Shown here in pieces: positions 1 to 13,621 of a stretch of 64,000 nt of DNA. The stretch's first letter is position 1. Each line of letters starts with the position of its first letter. Both the position numbers and the translations under genes were made by a program. The notes beneath the pieces are model-generated. The model saw only the letters and a program-made list of their open reading frames with translations, was not told the origin of the DNA and searched no databases. Source of the stretch: Megamerina dolium (Eukaryota; Arthropoda; Insecta; Diptera; Megamerinidae); the NCBI GenBank assembly GCA_963854835.1, contig OY978528.1:39850960-39914959 (forward strand), in the 5' to 3' direction.

Positions 1-744
1 CCACATATTCTCTAAGTTGTATTCTTCAATAGCAGGCAAAAAAAAGTCGGTTATCATATGACCATAACGCTCCGAATTGACGCTGACAGTCGTTCCATCG
101 TCGTTTTCGAAGAAGTAAGGTCCAATCACACCTCCGGATTAAAGAGCGCACCAAGCAGTGACTTTTTGTGGATGTAGTAGCCTCTCTTCAATTACTTGAG
201 GATTCTCAGAACCCCAAATACGACAATTTTGTTTGTTAACATACCCACCGAGTGAGAAATGTGCTTCGTCGCTGAAGAAAATTTTGTTCGAAAAATCGCC
301 GTCCACCGCTTGTTGTTCAAGCACCCATTCGACGTATCTACGACGTTGTGAATGGTCAGCTGGCTTCAGTTGTTGTGTGAGCTGGATTTTATATGGATGT
401 AGGTGTAGATCCAAATGCAAAATACGCCATAATGTGCCGTAAGACAGTCCTAATTCCTGAGAACGACGAGGAATCGACACATTCGGTTCTTCGGCAACAC
501 TTTCACTTACAGCAGCGATATTTTCGGTGGTACGAGCGAAATGATGATGCACAGGCCTTACAATATCTGTAACCGATCCAGTCTCTTCATATTTCTTCAC
601 AATTTTGCCAATTGCTTGCGTAGTTGAACGATTATGTAAACCATAATCTCCTCTTAAAGCACGATATGTGGCTGTGGCAGAATCACCATTTTTGTAGTAG
701 GTTTTTACAATTTTAATGCGTTGTGCGATAGTTAAGCGATCCAT
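1..744 (-). pseudogene. Tc1/mariner-superfamily transposase, 5' two thirds, broken by a stop, cut by window edge
   Basis: The likely start is the ATG at 744-742 (MDRLTIAQRIKIV); the upstream in-frame ATG at 891 only adds translated 5' flank. Residues 1-60 form a helix-turn-helix of the DUF4817 type (YRALRGDYGLHNR), followed by the linker (EETGSVTDIVRP) and a second HTH (RRSQELGLSYGTLWRIL). The catalytic domain opens with IFFSDEAHFSLGGYVNKQN, which contains the first catalytic Asp. A TAA at 141-139 stands where relatives have Trp in W-C-A-L-W. The frame then stays open for 46 codons to base 1 (GPYFFENDDG, then ENMW). The second and third catalytic acids lie outside the window. This is mobile-element debris, not a host gene. 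The family assignment is by eye. Confidence 0.85.
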
Positions 745-891
745 TTTCGCAAATGTCAGACTTTGAACTGAAAAAGAAAGAAATTGTTTTAACAACTCAG
801 TTTGACAGATGTCGAATTCTAGCCCTATACTTTTGAAACCGCGAAATGGATAACCCTTTACATATACTCGTATACCCACTTCATGACTCAA

Positions 892-3800
892 ATAATTTCC
901 ATTGACACTGAACTACATCCATACTTACTATACTCGTATGCTACATGAAAATAGTAATGACAATGTTCCCAACTATACAACACTTTACATACATATTTAT
1001 ATTTCAAATGTACACAGTGATCCAATAATATTTGAAAATGATGTATTACCCTTTGTATTCTCATTTATTTTGCAACGGAGAAAATTTATGAGAATTAATA
1101 CAAAAAAATATATGAATAATTATTTTTTCTATTTCTTGTTTGTTCTTTTTGTTTTGTTTTTAGTTGTCATGAATTATGAAACAATGTAATATCTAAAAGC
1201 AAGCGCACATAATACAACTATAGCATATATACCATTATGCAACCAAAAAAAGGATGTCCTTCTGAGACAATTTTTTTTGCTTTGGAAAAAATTTTGAATA
1301 TGTTATATTTTCCACAAAGTATGGTAAATCAGTTTTACAATGGCTTCCATAATACTTCCTCATGGAATATCGAAGCAATAGTTTCCATATTGTTTTTATA
1401 CCTCTCTTATACTTTTTCTAAACTCAACGTCCACCATATAAAAGCTCTTTAAACTCAATTAACAGAAGCGGCTTTGAATTCAAAAACTCAAAACTATTTT
1501 TTATTTCAAAGTAAACAATCTAAGTTTTAGAAAAGAATACCTACATGGAAAAAATTGAATAGAAAGAAAACCAGAATTTCACTCTACCCAAAAAAATATG
1601 CCTTCGCATGGTAATTCACTATTTCGTATGGTCAGGTATTGTATCGTCAATTCAAGTGATTTGTTTTCAAGGAGAATTAAGCATACGTGTATAGTATACC
1701 GCTCCTTCATTTTTTTCGAATATCGATATTGCCTTTATAAAACTTCGATAAGAAATAAAAGAAACATTTTCCTGTTAGTGCTGAAATGTCGAAGCCTCCA
1801 TAAGATCTTATAAAAACTGCTAAGGAATAACCAAATGTAGAATTGAGAACTTTTAATAAATCCAAAGTAGCCTTATTATAGTCAATCGTTATTCAGCCAC
1901 TAATGTGAAATTAAATGTATAAACCCAAATCGAAATTATCGCTCAGAAACAAATAAACAGTTCTTATGGTAACACAAAATTGATAATAAAACTGTTCTCT
2001 GACAAGTTATTATATCTTCCAGAACTTTAACAATGACTTTAATCAGCAAATAAGATTACCACAGGTCCTTTAAAGCTACGAGTATGTTACTATCTAGCAA
2101 ATTCTGCATTTCTTCAAAATTTTGAAGCATTGTTGTGGATTTTATATTTTATATATCATTACAATGCAGCCAAGTAGCACAACTACGGAACAATTCGTGA
2201 ATACAAATAACTTGCAGAAATGAATTTCTGGAGATTTATGGAGAGTGCTCAATAACGACAATAAAAATGTTATTTTTTAAATACTTTTTAGAAGACGAAG
2301 CCGTCACGCTAAGTACATGAAATTATCTACTCTCACAAGTCTAAGAAAAGAAAACGACCCTTTTTGTAAGCAAATACAGTGTTAATACATAATTTTGTTA
2401 ATTATTAATATTTTCATTCTGCTTATTTTGTTCATCCTTTTGTAATACTTTGTCCTTTCAGTGGGACTATAAAATTGTGGGACATTGTTTAGTGAATCTA
2501 TGCATAGATAAAGGCTTCTTCTAAAATTAGTTTTACATTTTTTCATCAACTTCGTTACACTATACTAAAGGTAGTAATGACGATGAAACTGAGGTTGTTG
2601 TATTTTTTTCTTTTCATTTCCATTTTTCTTTTGTCCGTGAAAAATTTATACGAAATTCCTTTCTCATTATGAGTAATTATATAATAATCGATGAATATAT
2701 TACAATTCATCGATTTGTCAAATTAAGATTTCTTCACAAAATCTCATCTTCTTTTACAAAAGCCAATGAATATTTGAAATATTTTGCAATTTTCTGATTT
2801 TCTTTTTCTTTTGTTCCTTTATTTTAAAGTCATTATTAGCACTTGCAGAGACACACAATTCCCCAGTCAATTGGAATGCAATCAAATATACTTAGTACAT
2901 ACTTCAGTATGTAATCATCTACACGCAAGCAAAGCAAATAGAAAAGAAATCGTCATTATAAATCAAGCAAATTGAAAAACGATTGCCTTCACCAAATCAT
3001 TTCTTTTGCTTTCTTTACGATGCAAATTTTTACGCTTCCGAATCTTAGTACTTGTATATACATATATACAATATAATACACACTTACACTACATTAAATA
3101 CGTAAATACTTACTTACATCACCTCATCGCTCAGCAATGCAATGCAATAAAATGCAAATTATTTCTTTGATATCAAGTTTGAACATCGCGGTATTTATGT
3201 AAATGTTAGGGTTGCCATATGATTGAGTGATTTTGTGATGCAAATGATTAATAATTATAGTAGTTAAGCCAATTAAAAATAGATTTAACAAATTTAAAAT
3301 CAATAAAATTATTCTAGAACCGAACCAATAATTTTTATATTTGCAACTCTATTAAATGTTGAGTACTTACGCAGGTTATAAGACGTTTACTACGACTCAA
3401 ATGTTTCATAAAAGCTAGTGAATGTTAAAGCTAATTTACATTTATCTTCTTGTTGCATTCACTATTTAGTGAAGGACTAAAGAAGAAGAAAGAACTAAAG
3501 AACTGGATTTAAACAAACATGATTATTTCGGATGATTTCTATCAGCTGCTTTGGGTACTGAATATGACGAGTTCAGTGGCAAGTAGATGATTTTAAAACC
3601 CACTTTTGATTACGTAGGATGCCATCAGGAAAGTCTGTAACCTAACAAACAGAATCCCCTTCCACCTCAATACATCTTCTCCAATGATTTTCAAATGTTT
3701 TCAAGCATCAAGCATACGATTTTGGAAAGTCCTGAAAATACGATTGCATTTTGAAGTATTTATTCTAGTGAAATATTTTGCTGCGAGCTACCTTTTCAAA

Positions 3801-4858
3801 AGTGAAAACGAGATTAAATGAAGGGTTTCCAATTGAAATGAATTAGGTGGATATGGAAACAATTCATAGTGTAATTCTTAGAATCATCGACTCTTTGATG
3901 ATCGGGAAGCAACATTGGCCACATCAACCTCGCACAACCTACGTCATCGTGTGACACTGACACATACACTGGACATAAACAATGAAATTTGATATATTGA
4001 TAGACTCCGCTAGCTCACTGATTTTCAATTTCTAATCTAATAAAATCATTTAGTGTATTTATGCATTTAAAAAGTCAATGGCTGTAGAAACAAAGTCGAA
4101 CAAAATTGTGTTTCGTAATTATGTTTTCACACTTTGCACTAGAAAATATAAATCTATCCAGTTGATACTTTGCTAATATGACTAGATTTACTAACGAATG
4201 AACAAATTTGAAAATAGTCGGAATCAGATGAAATACACGTCTCCCTTCCATGCGAAAGTATATATCAATATGCATATTTTCACATATAACACACAAAAAG
4301 CCAATAAATGTCCAAGTAAATGTAAAAAAATTAGGTTTTAACCTCATGGTAGGGATATTCGGATGACTTGCAATATTTTTGTTTCCTGGTAACCCTGGTA
4401 CGTATATTCTTTGGCCTTTATACTCACGCTCACTCAAAATATTTCTATTTCTTTGATATCAAGTATGAGCAAGTCTACTTATTCGTGTATACTAATTCCA
4501 CCTTTTTCCCACGCTATATTTGTTTCTCTCCTCCATTCTCTCTATCTATTCGAAATCTGTAAATAAGAAATTAATATTAAATGAATCATTCCCTTAGATA
4601 AAAATAAAGTTTCGACTTAATTTACATATGTCTACGTATCGGTACTGGTACTGGTGTGTTTATTAAAGAAATATTAGCAAAATTTCAATAAACTATTTAA
4701 TACACAATTGGAAATACACACAGAATGCCCTTAGTGCTCGTATGTATGATGTATGTACAATGTATTTGAAGAATATTATAAAACAATATTACTAGACTAA
4801 ATTGCTATTGTATCTAAAAAATGTAATCGATATCTTGTACAATCTTAATCCTAACATA

Positions 4859-4860
<2 letters not shown>
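892..4860. other. AT-rich intergenic DNA, no gene recognised
   Basis: Both strands hold only short low-complexity reading frames (the longest, at 4075-4437 on the minus strand, shows no motif or splice context). I see no RNA gene, no recognisable transposon protein and no clear inverted repeats. Simple runs of A/T and ACATACAT-type motifs are common, as in fly intergenic DNA. Confidence 0.5.
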
Positions 4861-6266
<1,406 letters not shown>

Positions 6267-6279
6267 ATTTATACCGAAA

Positions 6280-6653
6280 TGGGCTGGTATGAGCTGGGTA
6301 CCGTAGCTCAGTGGTTAGTGTGTTCGCCTTCTGATGTGTAGGTCGTGGTTCAATACCCGGCTGATACATAACAAATTTAATATCTTTCTTTCGAACGGTA
6401 CCCACCTGTCGGCAGGCAATTGGCAATTCTTCCGACAGTAACAACTTGCCATGAAGAAGCTTCTAAAAAGAACTCTGTGACAAAGCTCAGAAAAAGTGAT
6501 GTCAGAAGTGTTCTGCCGTTCGGAACCGGCTAAAATAAGTAGGTCCATTCTAATACTGTCCAAAATTTAAGACGCACAACAGTAATAGAAGAGAAGCTCG
6601 GCCAATGAGCCCTTTGGGGTTTTAAGTGCCGCATATTTATTTTTTTTTTTTTT
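6280..6653 (+). mobile_element. tRNA-derived SINE, copy 1, with intact 13-bp target-site duplication
   Basis: The tRNA-like head has a pol III A box (TAGCTCAGTGGTTAG, from 6304) and a B box (GGTTCAATACC, 6347-6357). An unrelated body of about 270 bp follows, ending GAGCCCTTTGGGGTTTTAAGTG and then a T-rich tail. The 13-bp sequence ATTTATACCGAAA flanks the element exactly at 6267-6279 and 6654-6666, as expected for target-primed insertion. Compared with the copies at 7845 and 63207, this one has about 16 extra bases before the GGGT head. The head is too degenerate to be a functional tRNA. Amplification would depend on a partner LINE. Confidence 0.88.
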
Positions 6654-6770
6654 ATTTATACCGAAACGCACACCTACTACATATGCGACTTCATTCACAA
6701 TAGAGTTGTATGATATATACATAGCCTCCAGTAGAAGGCTAAAGCCTATTTTTTGGTAATTTTTAGAATA

Positions 6771-7665
6771 CAGGGTGATTGAAATACAAGATTTTTTGCT
6801 AAAATTAAATAAAATGAGCAAAAATCATTGATCTTGTTAAAAAGAGAGATGATTTTTTATGGAAAACGGCGTTAATCATCTTGCTGCCACATCTGGCTTC
6901 CCACAGAGAAAAGGTCTAATAGAGACGAATCGCGATTCCGAAATGGCCGATTGGTATCTCCAAGAAACGATTGCCGAACTGAGCAATCAAAACGTCGAAT
7001 AATTGATGGGCTGTGTGGTAAGGCACTCCATGCTGTTGAAATCTGGGATCATTCAAGGCTATCTCTTGAATTTGAACCAACAATAATTCTGTAATCAAAT
7101 CTCTATAGAGCATCCCTTTGACTGAAATACGGTTTCCAGCAATGATTTCGAAAATAATTATTCCTTAATGCCTTTACTTCAAAATCCACACCGAATTGTT
7201 ACTCTCTGCGGACTGATTGACTGATCAACGGTGATATGCTTTTTTTTGAAAATCGGATGTGACAATTTTGGCAATTTTGAGTGTTATTATTGCTTCCGAG
7301 GCAACACACCCAGCTTAAGTCTGAAAGTATTGTAATATTAAGAGAGATAAATTGATTTGTACAATAATCCGAGGTCGTCGAGGTCTACATCCGTGCGATA
7401 TTCTTAGATTCAGTTACAAACTGTCGCCTGAAACAACTATATTTTCGTCGTAACGCACCATGCAACCGCGAGTGTTATTCAATAGCAAACCAACCTCACG
7501 AACTTTTTGCACAAACTTTGTGCTTCATTCTGGAATTGGACACTTCCCACATGATATCACAATATGCCTCTTTTTGCCTAGGCAGTTAAATCCTTTCCTC
7601 AAAGGAATGAAACTGAATGACGGTAACCTCTGATTAAAAAATAATCAAAAAGATAGAACACCCTG
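6771..7665 (-). mobile_element. Degenerate Tc1/mariner element with CAGGGTG / CACCCTG ends
   Basis: The left end reads TA-CAGGGTGATTG at 6769 and the right end CACCCTG at 7659-7665, so short inverted termini enclose about 895 bp. A minus-strand frame between 7113 and 6916 keeps the transposase stretch RFQQHGVPYHTAHQLFD, a decayed form of the second-Asp block (WFQQDGATCHTA in the family), followed by FGNRFLEIP. The Asp of QQD is now His. Elsewhere the reading frame is lost. It belongs to the same DUF4817/DDE family as the fragment at 1-744. The right flank is AA rather than TA, so the target duplication has decayed or the end is misplaced. Confidence 0.65.
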
Positions 7666-7844
7666 AAATCTGCTCCTAACTCATTAGTCCAAATTACAGC
7701 TCAACGCGACTATTCGCTTTGCTCTAACTTTGAAGAATATGAGGATATGGAATTATACAATAGAACAAATCCGATATCCTTGTTATTCTTTAAAAGTGGC
7801 TCAATATGGTCGAATAATATTTATTGGTAACAGTAGCGTAATGT

Positions 7845-8015
7845 GGGTGCCGTAGCTCAGCGGTTAGTGTGTTGGTTGGCATTCTGATCTGTAGGTCGTG
7901 GTTCAATCCCCGGCTCATGCATAACAAATTTAATATCGAAAAGATTTTTTTTAGAACGGTATACACCTTTAAAGGAAGAGAAGCTCGGCCAATGAGCCCG
8001 TCGGGGCTTTAAGTG

Positions 8016-8020
<5 letters not shown>
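7845..8020 (+). mobile_element. tRNA-derived SINE, copy 2, internally deleted
   Basis: The head (GGGTGCCGTAGCTCAGCGG, then GGTCGTGGTTCAATCCCC) matches the copies at 6280 and 63207. After GAACGGTA about 190 bp of the body are missing; the copy resumes at GAAGAGAAGCTCGGCCAATG and ends GGGGCTTTAAGTGACACA. The 3' end runs straight into a (TA)n tract, so no target duplication can be read. The head has a 7-bp insertion (TTGGTTGG region) relative to the other copies. Confidence 0.85.

Positions 8021-8107
<87 letters not shown>
8021..8107. repeat. (TA)n microsatellite at a SINE tail
   Basis: TA repeat interrupted by TGTGTGTATATACA, directly continuous with the 3' end of the SINE copy at 7845. It looks like expansion from the T/A-rich tail. 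Confidence 0.9.
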
Positions 8108-8109
<2 letters not shown>

Positions 8110-8222
8110 TTCAGCGGGGAGCGAGCGGGAATGCCGGTAGGGTTGCGGCGATGTGGTGCACTTGCCTACAAGTCGTTTGGGTGGCAGAGGTGTGGATGAC
8201 AGTGATGTGGTTGTTGTTGTGA

Positions 8223-8822
<600 letters not shown>

Positions 8823-8826
<4 letters not shown>

Positions 8827-11460
8827 TTTCTCTTGAATTAGCCTCCTTCAGCAAAGTATCAAGTCCAATGTTTCCATTGCTAATTCATCTCTGTTAACCA
8901 TATTGCAAATCTTATATGTTTTTGCGGTCAGTTGAGATCATTTATGATGGCAATCAACCTACCCAATTACTTAATGATTTCCATAAAATTTTTCTATGAT
9001 AAAGCTTCTGGGAAACCTCTGCGAAAACACTTGGTAAAATCCATAACTACGGTTTTGCTGCTCGTGATCGGTACCAGCAGAAAAACTTAGCCAAAGTACC
9101 TCAGAGCACTTGATTTCAATAATATTTATTAGTGAAATACAAATTGTATGAAGTAGCTGGACAACATATATGAAAAATATTTTCACAAAGCAAGATATAT
9201 ATCGTACAGCGCTCGAGCTCATTCATACTATAATTATGCTTGTATGCATGCGTACGTTCTACCAACATTTGATTGCTTGATTTTAAATTCTAACTACCAG
9301 CTTAATGAAATGCAAGAAATAACAGCAGTAGAAGAAGAATTAGAAGAAGAAGGCGTAGAGGATGAAAGGAAAGAAATAAAATAAATAAAAATTAAACAAA
9401 ACAAGTGAACGAATGAACAAAATGAAACCACCTCCTTTTGCCAATTTTGGCTAAAAGCATTTTGAAGTAACTTTTCAAAAAGTTTCTTGTTTGCGTGTAA
9501 TTATTTAGTGTATCTGCAAAGTTTGTAGCGTTTGGTTGTTCCCATTTCATTTCACATTTCTTTATGTCTACTTTTTTAATTTTAAAACATCTACATTAAT
9601 ACAAGTATATATGTATATACCTACTCATAGTACAAGTTGACTATGAGTGTTCGTACAATAGCAAACAATTTTTGGCCAATCCCTATTGTATGATGATACT
9701 GTATCCCTACTGTAAGCGACGATGGACTGAAAGACTGCACAAACGACTGAACTCGACTAAAATTGAGGGGAATAATGAGTTAAACCGTATTTAAATAGCT
9801 CTAGTGTTATGAATCGTGGAGTATAAAAATGAAACACAAACGAATTATTACTAGCTGCAATAAAATTATTTTTTCCCTTTTCTTTTGATATTGTCTTATT
9901 TTGTATTTCACTGACAACCCCCACAGAAGAAAAATAACACAAACAAGAGTTCAACCAAAAAGGCGATAAAATAGTCTTTGAACAATGTATTAGCTTAAAT
10001 TAAAAGTGGGTACCTACTCATAAATAGGCAACTCTTTAATTTGCGTATTGTGTCATATGACAAAAGGACGAAGGTTTCTCTCTCCCTACTTCTAAAGTTA
10101 TATTTGAAACGATACGCCTTTGATATTAAAATTACGTGTATATATTCTTAAGCACTGCATCTGAAATAATTACACAGCATTTCTTATGAAAAAACATGGC
10201 GAAGATATACTGTCCAAAATCCTTATAGAGTTCTTTTGAGCACCATAGGGCTGATAGAGATTTGCTATGATTCAAATTATTAGACGACTTAATGCACTAC
10301 TTCTGCAGACGGCAAAAACTACTGCGTTTATACTATTCCACATAATCTCATAGATCTCTCATATATATGGTATAATGGGACCCTTAGAAATAGAAACAAT
10401 TCTCTTCGATGTTACATCTTCTCACCAAAAGAATTTGCCAAGTTCTCAAAGAATCGCCCACTCAAAGGAGTTTCTTTCATTATTTGTTTCTTCGACACAG
10501 ACCTTTTTATACGTGTACATGAGTTAATTAAATTTATTTAAAAATTAACTTTATTTGCATAAATGAACATAAAAAAATTAATAATATTTTGGCTCATTTT
10601 GGCTGAATTTTGGTTTGTTATGAAATACATGAATATATATAAAATACATGTATAAAATTTACTTGTTATTAGGGCACACCTTTTTGTCTTATTTTGTGTT
10701 TTATTGCTATTATAACCCTATAGTATTTGCCATACATTGCTATATGCCTTTTCTTTCGTTTCTTTATCCATTGAGTTCGATGAGCACCCCAAGGGGAACA
10801 AAAATTTTAGTTTTGCTTTCGCCTGATGCGAGAATACTTTGGACTTTCAATGAAATATCTGTTGTCCTGTTCAACCATTAGCTAATGAAATTTGTATGAT
10901 AATATATATTTATAAATTTAAGTCCAACGTTTATTCTGAATTGTCATTCAGCATAAATGACTGGAAGAACACATTTCATTTGTGTTGTTGTTCAATGAAT
11001 AGGAAATATGCTTACAAAAAGGAAAATTGAACTTCTAGTTAAAGGACCGAGTACTGAGAAACTTCAGATTTCTCAAAAAATCAATTGTCAGTTAAATGAA
11101 TAATAACATTGAATATATATTTATACGGATTCAATTTTTAAATGGTTTGGCCCATTGTAAATCTATGTCATTTCAAATATTTCCTCCCACGTCAGCATAA
11201 TGAAATTCCTTCTTTGGAATCGCCTATTAGTGAAGCACAGAACCGTGGAACCGGAACCAGAGAATCGGGTCATTTAATAAAACGACGAGTCCGGGCCTTA
11301 CAAGAACCGATAATTTATCGCAAAAAAAATAAGTCCAAAGAACTGAAGAACCAATCAAAAAGAACCGAAACGTTTCCTATTTAATCAAAAATCAGCCTTG
11401 AAACCCAAAAAAACGGCTTCAAAGGACAGAAGAAAATTTTTTTAATCTCTATTTTATTTA
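8823..11460. other. AT-rich intergenic DNA, nothing recognised
   Basis: No frame above about 85 codons, no transposase motif and no RNA gene signal. A frame at 11142-11384 is rich in Arg/Lys/Thr but has no recognisable motif and no splice context. Confidence 0.45.
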
Positions 11461-11584
11461 GAAACGTAGTATGTTAAAGTATCGCTATCTAGCATTCAGT
11501 ACAAAATTTTGCAAAGGAGCCTAAGACATGAAGATAATTATGTTGAAAAAAATGTTAATGAGGAAAAATAAATGGGGTCAGTCA

Positions 11585-11905
11585 TACATTTCATCGTCTA
11601 AAGGAAATTTCTGAGCAACTATTATCGATTTTCATGTGTTTTTTCGATCATTTTGTATGGTAACCAACTTAAAGTGTAGGGATAGGAGGTAAGTATCTTC
11701 AAAGAAAATGTTGAAGATGAAAAATTCGTGAGGGTTTGTCGTACATTTCATTGCTCTAGAAGCATTTCTTGAGGAGCTAATGTCTATCTACAGGTGTTTT
11801 TCGATCATTTTATACTGGAGTCCACTTACAGTGTGCGAAAAAGCTGCAGCAAGTACAATTTTCAGAAGTTTCTTCGATCATTTTGTATGGGCGTAGATAA
11901 GGGTT
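11585..11905. repeat. Diverged tandem repeat, about 160-bp unit
   Basis: The phrase TTCGATCATTTTGTATGG recurs in diverged form near 11645, 11808 and 11876. CATTTCATCGTCTAAAGG near 11588 matches CATTTCATTGCTCTAGAAG near 11746. The units are old and indel-ridden. They resemble the GTATGGG-containing tandem units seen at 28 kb, 34 kb and 58 kb only loosely. Confidence 0.4.
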
Positions 11906-12729
11906 AAATATGTCCCCATATTTCCGCTTCGAAAAATATTTTGTAATATTATCGAATACTTGTTTGATGCAGACTCTGCACACACTTTTGCAATAGATGA
12001 TATCATAAAAATTGTTGTCACCATATGGCCAAAATATTTAAATTACTTATACATATGTTTGTACATAAAATATATATTGTAAGAGTCGCTATTTTTGTAT
12101 TTACGAAAAACCCGTTTTTTGTTTTACTTTTTCCCTTTTGTAGATTTATTTAACGTACAGTAAAAAAAGACGCCCAGGCGCACAGGCTTTTATATACATT
12201 GTGAATCCCGTTATAAAATACGTTATACAAAATAGTCGCCATGGTACAACCATACAGACAGTGCAATCTTAGAATAGTTATGTATACTTCAACAACAAGC
12301 ATACGGGTTTGACACATTAAGAACAAGCAATTTTCTAATTGCTCTACCTGTATATAACTATACCATAGGACACTACACATTTCATGGCATTGCCATATCA
12401 TAATAAAACTTTAACTTTAAAAATACATTTGACAATGAAATAAATAAAATAAGTGACTTGCTACAATATTAAATTTTACCTTATCCCTAGTAAATTTCGC
12501 CTTTTCGATATTTTTGCAAAAAAATTTAAATAAAGTCGAAAGACTTTTCGACAGTGATTTCGTCGAAGTTTAGTGCACAGCACCAATTATTTCACTACCT
12601 CCCATACAAAGCCACTACTTCGGACCACTCAATCATGTCGCTGCATTATATTTTAAAATTACTTTAAAACAAACAATTTTTTTCTTATCCATGCTATATA
12701 ACATATGACATATGTATGTCATACAGACG
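11906..12729. other. AT-rich intergenic DNA, nothing recognised
   Basis: No motif-bearing frame or RNA gene. An 83-codon minus-strand frame at 12150-12401 has no family resemblance I can name. Confidence 0.45.
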
Positions 12730-12732
12730 TTA

Positions 12733-13618
12733 TAGCCTAGACAGACGAACAAAATTAATTTGCATTAAGAAGCATAAATGCACATTTGAAATTCACAGTG
12801 ACAGACGACATGCATTTAGACATCTGATTTTGAAGTCTTGAAAATAGTCAAATTAAAATGGATAAAAGAAAAATTTTATTGGTGATTTTGCTATTTTGAT
12901 TTTGTTGATTTTTTAGAAAATCAACAGCAATTTAATGAAAAAACTCTATTGCTATTAAATAAATTATAAAATAATACAATGCACCTAAAAGCTATATTAG
13001 ATTGTAACGCAATACTACGAGCCGGGATTGCAATTGCTCAGCCAGACCTACGGGAGATTTGGAAATTCGTAAGTTGAAACAAGTATTTTTATTTGGTCTT
13101 CAATTCATAAATTGTGCCTTTTAAGGACCGGAGTGTGTCATTTTGGGAGCACGACGTCCATGCAATATATCTGCATATATATGCAGATTGCGTCTGGTGC
13201 GACGTAAATCTCCGGCCCGTTCAACCCACAAGTCCAACAACTTGATTTCATCGCTGGTACACCAGACTTTACGATGGTTTTTTTCTGCCATCTAAAAAAG
13301 AAAAAAAAATAGTTTTGTTAATATACATAATTGCATATATATTGTTTCAAAAATAGCTTACTTCTCTTGTTGCGTTTTTTTATTTTTTATTTTAATTTCT
13401 TTTCTTCTTCTTACTGTCAATGCAAATCACCATTCACCATAGCAACCAAATGCCAATTTTTAACGGAGTTGCCATGTCGAAATTAGTAAATTCAGCTAAA
13501 TGCATGAAAATTTTGTGCATTTATTATGACGTTAATGTGCATTTGGATAAAGCAAATGCATGAGTTAATGTGCATTAAGGCTGTTAATGCAAATTAAGGC
13601 TGCCGTCTGTCTAGCCTA
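12733..13618. mobile_element. Harbinger/PIF-like non-autonomous element, copy 1 (886 bp), TTA target duplication
   Basis: It begins TAGCCTAGACAGACG and ends CGTCTGTCTAGCCTA, so the inverted termini match over about 15 bp apart from one base. TTA stands immediately outside both ends (12730-12732 and 13619-13621), the 3-bp duplication typical of PIF/Harbinger transposition. A near-identical copy lies at 46037-46927 and a shorter relative at 43636-44163; all three are TTA-flanked. A second GACAGACGACA motif sits about 60 bp inside the left end. The element carries a short Myb/SANT-like frame on the minus strand (13121-13291) but no nuclease gene, so it would need a partner supplied in trans. Confidence 0.82.
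13121..13291 (-). CDS. Short Myb/SANT-like DNA-binding reading frame inside the Harbinger-like element
   Basis: This 56-codon frame starts with ATG at 13291-13289 and stops with TAA at 13123-13121. The pattern W-C-T-S-D-E-I-K-L-L-D-L-W-V-E-R followed by L-R-R-T-R-R-N matches the first two helices of Myb/SANT-like or MADF-type domains, in which E-x-x-x-L-L-x-x-W recurs. Such domains accompany the nuclease in PIF/Harbinger transposons, which suits the TTA duplication around the element. It ends before a complete third helix, so it is either an exon of a spliced gene or a remnant. The second copy (46429-46599) has the first Trp codon changed to TGA, so at least that copy is dead. Confidence 0.5.
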   Translation of the reverse strand: MAEKNHRKVWCTSDEIKLLDLWVERAGDLRRTRRNLHIYADILHGRRAPKMTHSGP

Positions 13619-13621
13619 TTA

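Noticed and set aside
4075..4437. 120-aa minus-strand frame
   Set aside because: No recognisable motif; frames of this size occur by chance in 64 kb, and no splice partners are visible.
6296..6370. Possible tRNA gene
   Set aside because: A and B boxes are good but the acceptor and anticodon stems do not pair properly, and the sequence continues into a shared SINE body with target duplications.
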